Origin: Sanderia malayensis
Lineage: Eukaryota; Cnidaria; Scyphozoa; Semaeostomeae; Pelagiidae
Length of the DNA: 64,000 bases
Assembly (NCBI GenBank): GCA_013076295.1
Contig: RQOL01000699.1
Location: 4,092,001-4,156,000, forward strand
Reading direction: 5' to 3'
Positions 1 through 13,600 of the stretch are shown here, one piece after another. Under the pieces are notes generated by a model. The model made no database searches. It was not told the origin of the DNA and was given only the letters and a program-made list of their open reading frames with translations. Every line of letters starts with the position of its first letter. Positions within the stretch are counted from its first letter, which is position 1. The position numbers were made by a program, and so were the translations under genes.

Positions 1-3000
1 CATTCAACAGCAAAGAACCGAATGCATCACCCAGTCACATGCTACCTCACCCATCGCAGCTTCAGTCCCCAGAATCGTTGCGTCTCACTGATACGTGGAT
101 CAAAAACGATGCTCATCGCTCGGGGCAACATAATGGTAGCGGACAAGGGGACCATAATCAATTTGGCAAGATGACTACCAAAGTGACGCTTAATGGGTTG
201 AATAATTACAACACTGAATATCATTCGGTTAATAGCAACGATAAGCATCCGTCAATTGCTTCGACGTCATCTCATTTCTCTTCAGCATCGAGATCAACGC
301 AATTTGGTGGTAGTGGTAGTGGCATGAATGCAATGAACTATCAGCCCCTTTCGATCGCCAATCCCTCCTTGTTGTCGCCGGGTGTCATGTCCCCGAATTT
401 GCTCTCCCCCCAACAACAGCTCGTTTCACCAAACACGCCGAAAGGTGGGATGAACGGGTTTAAGACGCCGAAAATCACGCTGCTGATGGACCACAAGGAT
501 GTCCCAAAACCAGCCTCTCCGCCACACCCTCCGTTGCCAGTTGACAAACTTTCTCCACCAACGCCGAGCATTACAGTGAGTTTAACATTACCTATAATTG
601 TGATGCTTATTGGTAGTTAATTATGGCTGTTAGTATCGCTATAGTTGTCACCTTTTTCTCAAACCATCGTGTTTGATTTCCAGATCGAATCAAGAAAGGA
701 AGCAATGTCGGTTGCGTTGAAAAGATTCTGTTTGGATCCTCGTAATCCTGTCACTGTGATCAGGGGGTTGTGTCAAGTTTTGAAACTGGGTAAATTCTTA
801 TGAATTGAACACTCTGGTTTCTTCACATGGAAGTTGTTTGTCCATTAAAGGGTAGAGTGGGGGGGGGGGGGCTCAAGGAACAACAGTTTGTAATTTATAC
901 ATTCTTTATTCCGTGTAGATTTGAGTCTGTTCACAACCAAGGCGTTAGTCGAGCATCAACCTGATTTCACAGTCGAAATGAGATACCAGGTAACAATTCG
1001 TATAATTTTTGTCATGTTTACATTTTTATTTATTGCGTTGCCCGGTCTATTTGTTTACTATTTCATCTCATTTAATAGCTACACATTTACTCATTTATTC
1101 ATTCATTGTTTCGTTCATTCTTTTGATTATGCATCTATACACCATCCAGTCTGCCTAACCATTCTTTCTCCAGGCTATTGCTTAATTTACTCACTGTTTT
1201 GTTTATTTATTCATTCATGCGTTTATTTATTCATATTTTCATTCATTCATTTATTCATTTTTTTCATTCATTCATTCATTCATTCATTCATATTTTTCAT
1301 TCATTCATTCATTCATTCATTTATTTATTCATATTTTTCATTCATTCATTCATTCATTTATTCATATTTTCATTCATTCATTCATTTATTCATATTTTTC
1401 ATTCATTCATTCATTCATTTATTCATATTTTTCATTCATTCATTCATTCATTTATTCATATTTTTCATTCATTCATTCATTTATTCTTTAGCGTCAGCAA
1501 GCTTCTGACGAGAACTGGGACATAGAAGGAAAGAACCAAGTTTGGGCTTGTGAAAGTAGCAGGTAAAACAATTTAACGAACGATTACAGTTTCTTCTATG
1601 ATTGAGCGATCTTCATGCAAAGATGCGCTTTGTTCAATGCGTGTTTACCTGAATTTCTATTGTCCCTAGGTCATCGACAACCATAGCAAAGTATGCAAGA
1701 TACCAGGCAAAATCATTTAAAGACCAACTATCGGTGAGTGAATAGAACAACTCTCTATCTTCTAGCATACCTCACCCCTTTGCTCTGTATTTTCTTATTC
1801 ACCGAGCCCCCCCCCCCAAATAAGAAACCAACTGTAAGGATCACCTTTCAGACTCTTATCTTCAGAAGAATAATGGAAAGACAATAGAAGGTTTTCTAAA
1901 TATTTGTGTTCAACCTGAAAATCCCGCTTCTTAATTGCGGGATCTTACTGCACATTTAGTCTCATTACATAATCCCCTTGCTTCCCTGTGCTCTATTTCA
2001 CATCACTACGGGAAATAGAGCACAGGGAAGCAAGGGGATTATGTAATGAGACTAGTGCACATTATTGTTACTCTATGTTGAAGCATCATTATAGAGAATC
2101 TCACAATACAATATGTTTACAGGGGAACAAGGAAGGTGTCAATATGACTACTGATAGCGATTCGTCGTCAGGGTAAGCTTAATTTCCACCAAAATCAATT
2201 CCATTTTCATTTAGGGTTATTTTCTGTCATTGATGGTTTGTGTTGTTATTTTTTCTTCTGTTTATTTAAGCTGGTTTGTTTTGTTTCTTCAGTAGCAAAC
2301 GAGGACGAAAACCCGGCCTGTTCAAGACGATAAAATTCGGAACGAACGTTGATCTCTCGGACACCAAGAAGTAAGGACGAATTACCGAGATTTATTGATT
2401 ATGGCATGTCTGTTCACTGCCACAATTTCAGGCATATCTATGCAAGAGGCTACGTGCAAGCACTATAGTTGCCATATACCTTTACTTAGTGGTCTAAAAA
2501 TGTAATAACTTTGAATGTTTTATTCTTGTAAGGTGGAAGCCCCAACTTGCAGAATTGACAAAATTGCCAACTTTCATGAAGGTACATTAACTAGTAAAAT
2601 CAACAATAATCCGAAATGGTACTCTCCATTGGTGCGTCAGTATACAACGCATTATTCCACTTGATTTTTCTTGCTTCAGGTTGTCAGTGGATCTAACATG
2701 CTAAGCCATGTCGGTCACAGTGTATTAGGCATGAATACCGTGCAGCTTTACATGAAGATTCCCGGATGTCGTACGCCAGGTAACTTACAACGATTTTATT
2801 ATTTATTTACAACCTCAAGCCTGTATGCTTATTTGTTTATTTGTGAAGTATTTGTTTTTCGAGCTATTTACATAGCTTATTCTTTCATTCATTCATTCAT
2901 TTGCTCATCCACTCATCCATTGTTTTGTTTTCCAGGACACCAAGAGAACAACAATTTCTGTGCGCTCAATATCAACATTGGTCCTGGCGACTGTGAATGG

Positions 3001-5424
3001 TTTTGCACTCCACAGGAATACTGGGGAGTCATTCATAACATGTGCGAAAAGTAGGTCTCCTTCAGCTTCTCCACTCTCATTTCAACGTCTGTTTAACTTA
3101 CCCTCCACGCAGGTTTCTCCACACAATTAGTACCGGCGTTGTTATAATTTAAATGCTGAATAGATTGTTTAGATTTTCCAGTGTTATACCGTAAATCTTT
3201 GCAAACGCGAAATTTTAGTCTGATTATTGTTCAATATTAAGCAAAATAAAGGCTATACGATGCAGCCAATCAATAATACTATTGGTTTAAACTTGCTGTT
3301 ATTTGCAATACATTAACAACTTCAATGTCTCGAAACTTGGGCTCAATATCCTTGTAAATGGTTATCAGGATGGGGGCTTATTCGAGGGGAGGGCTTATTC
3401 GAAGGTGGGGGCTTATTCGAGGATTTACGCCACAACAGTCAGCGTTTCTTAATCGACTTTGCTAACTTATAATATTTTATTGTTTTGCAGACACAATCTC
3501 AATTTTCTTGTTGGTAAGTATAGGAAATATGACATCTTCATTAACAAGTCTGCTACAAATGTCACTGGACATAACTGCTAAACCGTTTAGCAGAGACGTA
3601 AAGACGTTTAGCCTAAACGTCTTTACGTCTCTGGAGATTAATTACGCTCATGAAACCCATTCTTAACGCGGCTAATACACTATTGATCACGGCTTTGTAG
3701 GTTCATGGTGGCCTAAACTTGAAGAGCTATACGAAGAGAGGGTTCCTGTTTATAGATTTATACAAAAGCCAGGCGAACTTGTGTGGCTCAATGGAGGAAA
3801 TGTTCACTGGGTCCAAGCAATTGTAAGTTAATGAATATGCTCTCACCAGCTGTATATCGCACACACGTACCCCTGGTAAAACAGTATTTTCTACAGATAT
3901 AGTCCTTGATATGCTGGATTTCCAGGGGGATGCTCTTTTCAGCATCTGAGATAATAATTGAGGTTGACAAATAATGAATTATTCTTTGCTCCTAGGGTTG
4001 GTGTAATAATATTGCTTGGAATGTCGGGCCCTTAACAGGTAGGTCATTTAATGCTTAGATTTTGCCAGCTGACAAACATTTATTGATGTGAATAAAGAAT
4101 AGTTTTGAGTGATGCTTTGTTATGTGTGTGTTTTGTTTTATATTTCATTTCTTTTTCAGAGTATCAATTTAATCTGGCTGTGGAGAGATATGAGTGGAAT
4201 AAACTTCAAGGTATAGTTGGTATTGTTGATCTGCTGGATAGAACATTCTATTTTTTAGATTTTGTTATTGTTTAGAGGTGACAAAGCATTTCTGACGTAG
4301 ACTTGTGGTGCCCAAATCTCTGCTTTATGTCTTTGTGAACTGCAACTCTTATGTGATATAGCATCTTGAATATATTTTTCTACATTTTATACTTCCTCAG
4401 CTGTGAAGTCTATTGTGCCTATGATCAATTTAACTTGGAATTTGGCCCGAAATGTCAAGATTTCTGAGCAAAAGCTAGTCGAGCATTTAAAGTAAGCAAC
4501 GTCGCGTGTATTTTTTTTATTTCCTGCATATTGTTTATTTTTGAGTTAGTTTGTTGTTATTCTTTCAATAAGCGAATTACTTTGTCTTCGTTTTCCAGAC
4601 GAACCTTACTTCGTTCTCTAAAGTATTGTGAAGTTACCATGGAGCTGTTGAATCAGGCTGGAATCGAGGTTACATGGCATGGACGGGAGAAGAACGAGGC
4701 TGCACATTATTGTTCTACTTGTGAAGTCGAAGTCTTCAATTTATTATTTGTAAAGGAGATTAATAAAAAGCTCATGGTTCACTGTCAAGATTGTGCAAGA
4801 AAAACTAGTGCAAGTTTAGATGGATTTAAAGTTTTGAACCAGGTAAACTACTCAATATTACTTTGCTTTTTCCATTAATTTTTCGTGTATTGCTTTTCTA
4901 TTTAATTATGGCGCAATTGTTCTATTTGTTGCGTATCTATTTAATTAAAGTGTTTATAGTTCATCTCATTTTATTTTCTTTCAAGTTTTCACTCGATGAA
5001 CTTAGGAAAATATACACAAATTTTTGTTTCAATTCTACGCAAGGAAATAGCCAGCCAAACGCAATCGTAAGTATTTAATACTTTTATTTAATTCATTATT
5101 TAATTCATATATTTTTTATGACAGTAATATTTTTGCCGAGGTTTACTGTTCTTAAAAGTTTTCGATTTTAAGCCTGAAATAATTTGTGTTTATTCTTAAC
5201 TGAACCTTGTCTCAAGCGAAAGATTTTAGTCCTGACATTTGAACCTGGCTTTATTCTTTCAATATTCTTAAACTCTAGAGAATTTAACCCCGATATTCTT
5301 ATAAACTATGTTCTTAAAAAAATTACTTTCCAATTTATCCTCAAAGTCCACTATTCTAATTTTTTTTGTATTTATTTTTCAGACGAATTCAATAGACCCT
5401 CATAAACAAGGAATAAATAGCTAA
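1..5424 (+). CDS. KDM6A: KDM6 (UTX/UTY/JMJD3-type) histone H3K27 demethylase, 3' part
   Basis: This nuclear Fe(II)/2-oxoglutarate dioxygenase removes methyl groups from H3K27. The 5' end, including any TPR region, lies before the window. Exons: 1-575 (Ser/Pro-rich linker), 684-789, 919-989, 1492-1562, 1670-1733, 2123-2172, 2293-2370, 2533-2581, 2680-2779, 2936-3050, 3491-3513, 3701-3822, 3996-4038, 4160-4210, 4401-4491, 4599-4842, 4986-5066, 5383-5424. Together they give about 657 codons in frame. Family motifs seen: [19 protein letters not shown] and [10 protein letters not shown]; the iron-binding HQE of [19 protein letters not shown]; the third iron ligand in [22 protein letters not shown]. 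The C-terminal zinc module has the Cys pairs CSTC and CQDC (4599-4842). An SKRGRKPG stretch just before [11 protein letters not shown] resembles an AT-hook and is absent from the human protein as I remember it. A and B paralogues cannot be separated here, so the symbol is only the family representative. Confidence 0.95.
1080..1490. repeat. (ATTC)n microsatellite with ATATTTTT interruptions
   Basis: The KDM6 intron 990-1491 is filled by tandem TTCA/ATTC tetranucleotides broken by ATATTTTTC units, running up to the acceptor at 1491. Long open frames read through it in two phases, but they are low-complexity and not genes. Confidence 0.95.
1957..2054. repeat. Perfect fold-back, 43-bp arms, in KDM6 intron
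   Basis: The arm 1957-1999 is the exact reverse complement of 2012-2054, with a 12-nt loop. It carries the words CCCTTGCTTCCCTGTGCTC and its inverse. A looser relative with CCCTGTG/CACAGGG inverted words lies at 39503-39575, which suggests a small fold-back transposon family. Confidence 0.9.
3188..3431. mobile_element. MITE family A, copy 1 (KDM6 intron)
   Basis: The family has TACCGTAAATCCTCGAATAAGCCCC-like inverted ends around a core of about 200 bp that includes GCTATACGATGCAGCC and GGGCTCAATATCCTTG. In this copy the left end has lost the CGAATAAGCCCC block. The right end, GGCTTATTCGAGGATTTACG, is intact. Confidence 0.85.
3591..3633. repeat. Perfect 20-bp hairpin, 3-nt loop
   Basis: CAGAGACGTAAAGACGTTTA (3591-3610) is followed by GCC and its exact reverse complement (3614-3633). 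A second small palindrome, GCTAAACCGTTTAGC, directly precedes it. It lies in the KDM6 intron between exons 3491-3513 and 3701-3822. Confidence 0.9.
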
Positions 5425-5677
5425 GTACAACATGTTTTCTTATGTAAAATTGCTCATGTCAAGTTCCTTTTTTTCTGATGTAATTATATGCTGCGACGTA
5501 TTAATGATGGAAGGACCTTTCCATCAGCTTTTTAACTTTGTACAGTGTGGTTGTAAATATTTAAACCAGAATAAATAGAGGTGAATATTCTTTGCAAACA
5601 CATACGAAATAGTTCCCCAACCTTGACCTCTTTTCTCTTGTAGAATTCCCTTTCTTCATATCTTCCTTTCTGATTGT

Positions 5678-5833
5678 TATATAGTTTCGTTTCTCCAACC
5701 ATTCTCTCTTTATTCCTATATAGTTCCATTTTTCCAACCTTTCTTTCTGTACTGTTATATAGTTTCATTTCTCCGACCATTCTCTTTTTACCCTTATATA
5801 GTTCCATTTCTTCATCTATTTCCTCTTTATTCT
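5678..5833. repeat. 39-bp minisatellite, four copies
   Basis: TATATAG begins units at 5678, 5717, 5756 and 5795, an exact 39-bp period. Each unit continues TTYCATTTYTCC and a CT-rich tail. A more degenerate copy may precede it. The period is a multiple of three, so the repeat produces open but spurious frames on both strands. Confidence 0.92.
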
Positions 5834-6176
5834 CACATAGCCCGAATACTGTTATCCACTATTTACCCAACTATTTTGATGGTGCTGTAAGATTTTATGT
5901 GAAGAATATCTACCTCGGGGTGAAATTGTCGCTGGCAAAATGAAATAAAACTGAGCCATCATTATTCCCCGTTTTTTAAACGGGCAACAAGCTATTTCTC
6001 TATAGCCTTTGGTATATTTTGACATATTCGTATGTCCCAGATGGTTTTTAAATGTTTCAATGCACAACTAGTAGAATGTTAGTAGAAGGTAGAATGTTAT
6101 GCTGATCTACTATCACTCACTCAGATATTTATGCTGCCATCGGTAATTTCCCTCAGGACACATTTTAAGAGAGCTA

Positions 6177-6311
6177 CACACTTTTTTTATAAGAATACCT
6201 TAACTTATGCTGAACCTCGATCTTTTTCATTGTTATTCTTAAATTTCCATTGTTTTTTGGCAATTTTGAGCCTAAATATTCTTATCGACGACATTCTTAT
6301 AAAAAAGTGTG
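6177..6311. mobile_element. Short TIR element, ATAAGAAT type
   Basis: The left end CACACTTTTTTTATAAGAAT is mirrored by ATTCTTATAAAAAAGTGTG on the right, about 135 bp in total with no coding capacity. A longer relative with the same terminal words lies at 35686-36110. Confidence 0.75.
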
Positions 6312-7658
6312 TTATCTGATATTTTTGTTAGTATTTACTTGTTATTGGATGCTGTTCAAAGCTATCCGAACATGAAAAACAAATGTACAGTGAACGCATT
6401 TGTTTTTCATCATGCCATCACTGATTCCCTTTGATTTGATTATTGCGATGGTGACTGATTCCTTTTGATTCGATGATTGCCATGGTGATTATGTGCTAGT
6501 GATGATTTTATGATGTGATCATTGATAAATGATTTTGTCTTGAAACGCCACTAGTTTATACACTGCTATTCCGTGAAGGTATTTTCAAGGTATCAAACCC
6601 ATTGTGTATATTCTTTCGCTCTTGTTTTGATAACAAGTCTTGATCATCCGATCCTTAACAAAATCCTTTGATCCTTTGTTTGAGTCCGTTTGATCCCTGT
6701 TCCTCAGGACCCACTTGAGGAATTTATGTTAAGCGTTGAATATTTATAATATCTAATGCTTGCGTAATTTATCTACACCAATTTTATATTTTTCTTACTC
6801 TTCATTAAATTCTTTTTTTTTTCGAGTTAGAATAATTATTTGAGTAGAGTTAGTGACAAGACTTTCAAAACTAAGAACATTAATTTGTCGTCTCGAGTAT
6901 ATTTCTTTCTTAAAATTTTATTTACTTTTCTTATACATAATTATTTCTTAAATTATTGCTTTTAATTGCAAAAGTACTCTTCATTTTCTCGAAGCTTAAA
7001 ATGTTGTGTTTTGAATATTTCATCTCCACATTTGCTGCCTTATTAAAACGACGAATTTTCTATAGTGTTAGCTATAACCAGTATTTCCACTTGGTAAAAC
7101 TATAATTGTAATATGCGCCTTAATGTTGAAGAAATCTGTTGCTTTTTATCAAAGAACTCATCCTTGCTTTCCGTTCTTACTTTGAAAATTGGCGAAACCA
7201 GGGCGTTAATGCATATAAACAGCGTTTTCTAGTAAACAGTATTATCAACGAAGCATGCTTATTTACAGAATTGATTAAATTAGAGAGACGTTAAAGAAAC
7301 AAATATTATCCTACAAATAAAATAGATGCAAATGATAATACAACTAACAAAAAAACCAAAATTAATCTACAACGAACATAAAAAACTAAATATACCTAAA
7401 AAGTATGAAACTTGTAACTGTATTGTCCTTAAAACGAATCTTATAAAATAATGACTGAATAAATATATACAAATGGTTAGTGCTTTACGAATCGAAAAGG
7501 AAGGTTAAACTGGGCTTATCTTGAATAAACCTGTATGAAGGAGCTAAAAGCTGTCATTTGAAAGTTAAAAGATCTTGAGCCAAAACGATGATATTTGCTA
7601 AGTATTTGCAAACTGTTTCGTATTTTGTTCGTTTTCAGTGGATTTTCGTGTCTTCTTG

Positions 7659-10600
7659 TTATATGAATGCATTTAGCGTGCTGTAGAAGCCTTCTAGACA
7701 AACGACAACTTGATTGAAATGTGGTCTCTCTTCAGCTGCGAGGGCCCAGCAACACGCCATGACAGTAAATAGATCATCGGGACAATTTGGCGGCTGGGGG
7801 AGTCGAAAACCAGCCTTCAAATATCGAAGCATTTCAAATGGATCCACATTCGCATAAGGTGTTTGTGCCAAAGTTGTCAATTCCCAGAGAAGTACTCCAT
7901 AAGACCACTAAAACAAAGAAGGATAGTATTTAAAGTTGACAAACATTTGTTATTAAAATTTATCAACATAATTGTTGTCGATATGAAGTGGCGTGGCTAC
8001 AGTGCGTGGTGACTTAGAATTGAATTGTTAAAGTCACGTGCATGAAATCAAGCTTGCTTTTGAAGTCTCAAGAAAGAAGCAAGTTAGTTCGGGTTGACAG
8101 GAAGACTTTAAAAGATGTTTCAGCTGGTAGGACGCAAGATATCTTGCTCAAATAATCTTCAATAATAAGTTAATATGAGCAAAATAAAGCATGCCTGACT
8201 TAAGGAGATGTTTGAAGAAGCTCCAGAGCAAATTAGGTAACGAAAATATCTTCATTTCTGTTAAAAGGGTAAGAAAATTCGACTTCAAATTCCATTCCTT
8301 CGACCATGTTTTGAAAAATGTTCTTTACATTGAAGTCTCCTTCATATCCCGTGTTCTTTTGAGAAATCTGAGTTTGTAAATTTCCTCACCTTCGCGAGCC
8401 ACAAGCGTTCAAATATCGAAATATATTTACAAATATAGATTATATTTATAATTTTGTTACTTACAACAACGCTTGCTGGGCTATAAGTATTGAATTCTAA
8501 GCTTTCCACCGCCATCCAACGTACAGGCCGGTTTTCATTATCACCGAGGCAATGGTAATCGCCAGGAAAGAAATCTCTTGCAAGAGCTGTGTCTGTTATT
8601 TTCACCCTGTACTCTTCGTCGGTTCTGGAATAATACGAAAACAAAAATTTCCTTAGGCATAGGCAACAAAAAATACATGAAATGTTGTTTAGCTTTTGAC
8701 AAATGCTCATTGTGATAATTTAACAACAACATTGCGTGGATAACGTACACACAGTTTCTCGTTGCAACATCTTTGTGAAATATTCTTCGTTTTACCAAAT
8801 ATTGCAAGCCACGGGCTATTTGTATTGCCATGAAAACTATATCTCTTGTTGTTAATGTCTAAAACGAAATTAAACAATAACCTTGTCATTCAATTACTTA
8901 TATTTTTGTTTATTTTGGCTCTCGTGAGCTCGGTTGAAAAAGCTGATCTGATTACACTTTTTTTTTTAATAAGCAACTAGACTTTGGTCCAGCCCTGAAA
9001 GTTGCTTAAAATTTTGGATATTTTAGCCCTCAAAGTTGCTTAAAAGTTGCTTAAATTGTTTTAAGCAACTTTGTCCCCAGGGTATACCACTCCTACGCTC
9101 GTGGGTCAAAATCATCAACTGTAACTCCTACAACACAAGACTTAAGAGACAGTAAGTGTAAACATGTTAGTCAAGAACTTCAACAGCACAGTGAACATTC
9201 GTGCCCAATTTTAGCATTTTCAAATAAATGACGTTTGAATTCTTAGTTGCTAACAGTAATTCAATTGAGCCCTCGAGTTGCTTAATGTTAGGGCCAATTC
9301 AGCCCTAGTTGCTTATTGAGCGGTTGCTTATTAAAAAAAAAAAGTGTAAACATGCGACATTTCAAAAGATTATTTCTCGCATCATGGGAAGAATTTCTCG
9401 AAACATCGCACTCATAAACACTCCAGTTTATGACATGCTAAACTTATATTCATATTATGATTAAACAAACACAAAAATATTTGCGATTAATGACCTAGTT
9501 CAGTTATTAGAAACATTAATACCTTTGAAAGTGGTTCAGCTGTCCTTGAAAGCCTCATGTAATTTTTCAAATTTCCTCGGTTCATATAAGGCAGTATTAC
9601 CAAGGGTGAGAATCCATCTTCAATGCAAGCGTGCATTGTAGGTAATAGATTTCTGTGATTCGCTTTCTTCAACAAAATGCTTTCTGTTAGAAATAAATTC
9701 ACTTGTTCTGGCGAAGCTTGGTCTAAAAATTGAATCGTTGAATATTTTTAGCAATTTATAAATAACTTTCTTTGTTAAATGGTTTTGAAAACATATACCT
9801 GTTGTATGACCCGGTACAGTGACAACGCTAAAAGGTTTAGAAAGTGTTTTAGTAAACAATAGAAATTTGTATACCGTAAGTCCTCGAATAAGCCCCCGGG
9901 GGCTAATTTGCAAAAACGAAATTTTAGCTGAATAATTGTTCAATATTAAGCAAAATAAAAGCTATACGATGCAGCCAATCAATAAAGTTATTGGTTTAAA
10001 CTTGCTGTTATTTGCAATACATTCACTAAACAGCTTCAATGTCTGGAAACTTGGGCTCAATATCCTTGCAAATGATTATCAGGATGGGGCTTATTCGAGG
10101 GGAGGGCTTATTCGAAGGTGGGGGCTTATTCGAGGATTTACGGTACTCTGAAGATGCTTAACAACATCATAACAGACCTGTGACAGTTTTGATAAAAACT
10201 TTCTGTTCTTCTCCACTTTCGCTGCTCAGTAATGTTCCAACATAAACACGTCCGAACGCACCTAAAATCAAAAGAAATGCAAAAATCTAACAGCTGTGAC
10301 ATTGGTCTACCCTTTTCAAACAAAAGTTATCCAAGATATTTAAATCTACTCGGAGAAGAAATAAAACAAACCTTCTTGTACGACATTTCCAAGTGTAACA
10401 AGTTGTCTGGATACTTCAATATCTTTCAAACGAGCTCTGACATCTTTCTTTTGCTTTTCAACTAAAAAAATACGAAGTACGTTGTTATTAGTATAGTATG
10501 TAATACATTAATTTCTCGTCATAATATCATACTTCTTTTAGCAATGAAAAAATGAAAGCAATTAGAGTTATTTGAGTACTTTGTAAATTCAAAGTCCCAA

Positions 10601-13600
10601 CAGGATTTGAAATTCGTGCCGCTAAACTTGGTCCTTGACTTGCAATGTCGCTACAAAAATAATATCCTCATTAAAATAATATGAAGTCAAATCTAAAACA
10701 ATCTTTGATCGGTACAGAACTTCAGAACTCTTTCTGACGTATTACTCCGATGAGTGTCCGAAGAGAAGCTTTAGTAGTTATTATGTTTCGCTATGTTTCC
10801 GATTTTCAACGCTATATTCTGGAGTCAAATCTGCATATCACAAACTCGTGTAATTCGAACTCTATCTAATTGGAATAAAATTATCCGTCCCTTCAAGGAT
10901 CACTAATGAACAAATCCTTATAAAAAAAACCTCGAAATTTGGAATTTTGTAATTCAAATATTTTCATGTTTCTCCAGAGTGTTCGAAGTATACAGAGATC
11001 AATGCATTAATTAAATAATATCATAAAATTATCATGAACCTTTGATTGCATGAAAAATATAGTTGACTACATTCACTAAAAATAAATCTGTTCGTTCTAT
11101 TACAGAAGGAAGAAGTGAAAAGTAATTCGTGGAAAATGTTGATGTACAAAAATGATGGCCAATAATAAAGATTCAAGAATTCATCAAAATACGAAGTAAG
11201 TTTGATTTAATGCTGTATTATTTATGAAGTAAATAACGCGTGTCATGAGTTAGGCATTGCAGTAAATTAAAGTGTAGTATAATGGCAGTGAAATCATCAC
11301 ATTGAAAGCTCTTCGAGTCAAAAAACAGGATAACGAAATAGAAATTATACAAAAATTACCTTTGCGAGGCAATATCTTTCAACATTTTCGCATTCTCAGT
11401 ATTTTTTGGCATAGACTGCACGTGCAGTGTGGCCACGGCGATAGCAATGATCAAAATTGTGCTGCATGCAACACCAACAGCAATGTAAAAAACGCTTGTC
11501 TGGTTAATAGATGTTTCATCTAAGATTAAAAACAAGATGATTTAAAATACAAATATCAAGTATTAGTCATAAATCATGGTATTTGTGGTTTCATTTGTGT
11601 GTTGTGGTATTTGAATAAGCCCCTCTTTTCAAATAAATGCCACTCTGATGGGCATGACATAATTTCAGCTTTCAGTCTTGAAAATGAATTGCTTTTTCAA
11701 AAGTAAAGACTGATTGTACCTTCATTGGTGGTTTTTGTTACTTTGCTTGGTGTGCCTTGAAGAAAAACAAAAGTTACCAGTGATGTGTATTGTTATCACA
11801 ATGATAAATGATCTCATTTAAACTAAGAAAATTTATCATGAAATGTCAAGATTTCAAAAATGATTGTTACTATTGCTGAGGCTAAAATTTGAAACCACTT
11901 CATCCTTACCTTCATCGCTTTGCTTTGCAAATTTTGAAAAACCTGTGCAAAAACAAAAGATATTAAAGACCTAAAAAGCACAATTTTATGTTAAATTTCT
12001 GTGCTACAATTATAGTTCAAAGCAGCAATGACATTTCGCAACAAACTTGTAACATTACATGGACTCTCACCTTTCTTACAAACTTTGATGAATTTGAAAT
12101 TCAAATTTCTTTGATGGTGAGTTGCAGTAGTTTCATTAAAGTCTGTTAGCTTCAATGCAAGGAAAACGGGAACATCTCCTTCATATTTGCTTGAACATTT
12201 CAAAGAAATCGCAAAATCTAAAATAAAATATTGTCAAATAAGAATGCATATGGTGCAACAAGTGTAGCAAGTCTTGGGGAAAATTCAGTGGAACCTCTAT
12301 TAAGGAATACCAATATAGAAGAGACATCTATAAACAATGGACAAATAATTGTCACAAAACATTTCAAAATTGGTCATCTGTTTGCAAAAGTAACCTCTAT
12401 ACAAAGAACAACATAATTTATCCAGTCAGGTGTCCGTTATATTGAGCTTCAACTTTACTCATTAATAATAGAAGGAATTGTAAATGATTCATTAAATATT
12501 AAAATAAGAAACCTACTTGTTAATTTATTAGGAATGTTACCACTGGTTGATATATTTATTGTTGGCTGTTGCAAAATCTTTGTATTTCCAGAGGAAACGT
12601 TAAGAGTATAGATTACTGTTTGAAGTGGTTTGATAGGAACAAGCTGTAAAAGAACAAAAGAGTGTCACTATCAATACACAATAAATCACACAGAGTTAGA
12701 GATTAGAGAAAGTGACATGACAGATGGTATTACTTCTGATTCTTGTAAATGGAAACCTCCAAGGAAATTCTGCCATGTAAAAACAACTTGATGAACGTCG
12801 TGTGGAATGGGGAGATTGTATTTTATCGCATTTCTGTTTTCATTACCAGCTCTGATGTAGCTGATTTCACTTTCAATACCTGTAAAAGGTAACCCACAGT
12901 TGCATAAAATGGTTTACAATAGAATTTGAGTATAATGAGGCTCCGTATAAACCACACTTCATAGAAAAATAATTAAAACACCCAGTATTATAAACTGCTG
13001 CAATAATTTTTGTATAATACTTTTAAAAAAGTTTATTTATTGTGTTCCTTCCCACCCTAAATCCCTTTATAATATTGATTTCGATTATATCGGACATTCT
13101 CTGGTCATAATCTGTTTCCTGTGCACATTTTCTGAAGACCTCCATGGGAAAATCTTACTTGGTTATCAATCACTAAACTTATCTGTCGCATCGTGAAGTT
13201 GAAATTTTTTTAAATTGTCGTTTTTTATTGGAAATCTATTTTCTTGTTGTATAAAACAAGAGCAATATCAATACACAAGTTTTTTTCACTGTTTACTACA
13301 TTGTTTTCAAGGAGATTTCATCGTTAGGGATAAAATTAACAAACAAATTCACAGAGTATATTTTAAATCAAAGGCTAAATGAAAAATTGTGTATTTATAA
13401 ATAAGGAGTTCAAGAAATAAAAACGAATCGCTTTCAAAGAATTAAAAACAACCAATTGAAATGATTTACAATTCTTTACACGGCCTAAAATCTTGTTCCA
13501 TTGCGAGCTGCGCTCTGTTAGCAATCGAAAAAGCGTGCACTAACAAACCTGAATACGTACCGATAAGTTGTTTTGATTGTTTATTCGAAATAAAAAGATT

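Larger units (their letters stand above)
5425..7658. other. Convergent intergenic region, KDM6 and RYK 3' flanks
   Basis: No supported gene is seen. The KDM6 3' UTR probably ends after the AATAAA at 5570-5575. The rest is AT-rich with a 39-bp minisatellite (5678-5833) and one short inverted-repeat element (6177-6311). RYK transcripts enter from the right on the minus strand. Confidence 0.7.

Noticed and set aside
921..1525. Long open frames over the ATTC repeat
   Set aside because: They are low-complexity (FIHSFIH repeats), lie across a KDM6 intron, and the true exons 919-989 and 1492-1562 are in phases set by the KDM6 protein.
5532..5943. Open frames on both strands over the 39-bp repeat
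   Set aside because: The unit length is a multiple of three, which keeps frames open without any coding signal.
9799..9827. 29-nt segment with acceptor- and donor-like edges in RYK
   Set aside because: Including it breaks the frame at once. Joining 10178 directly to 9722 gives FIKTVTDQASPEQV, which matches the family.
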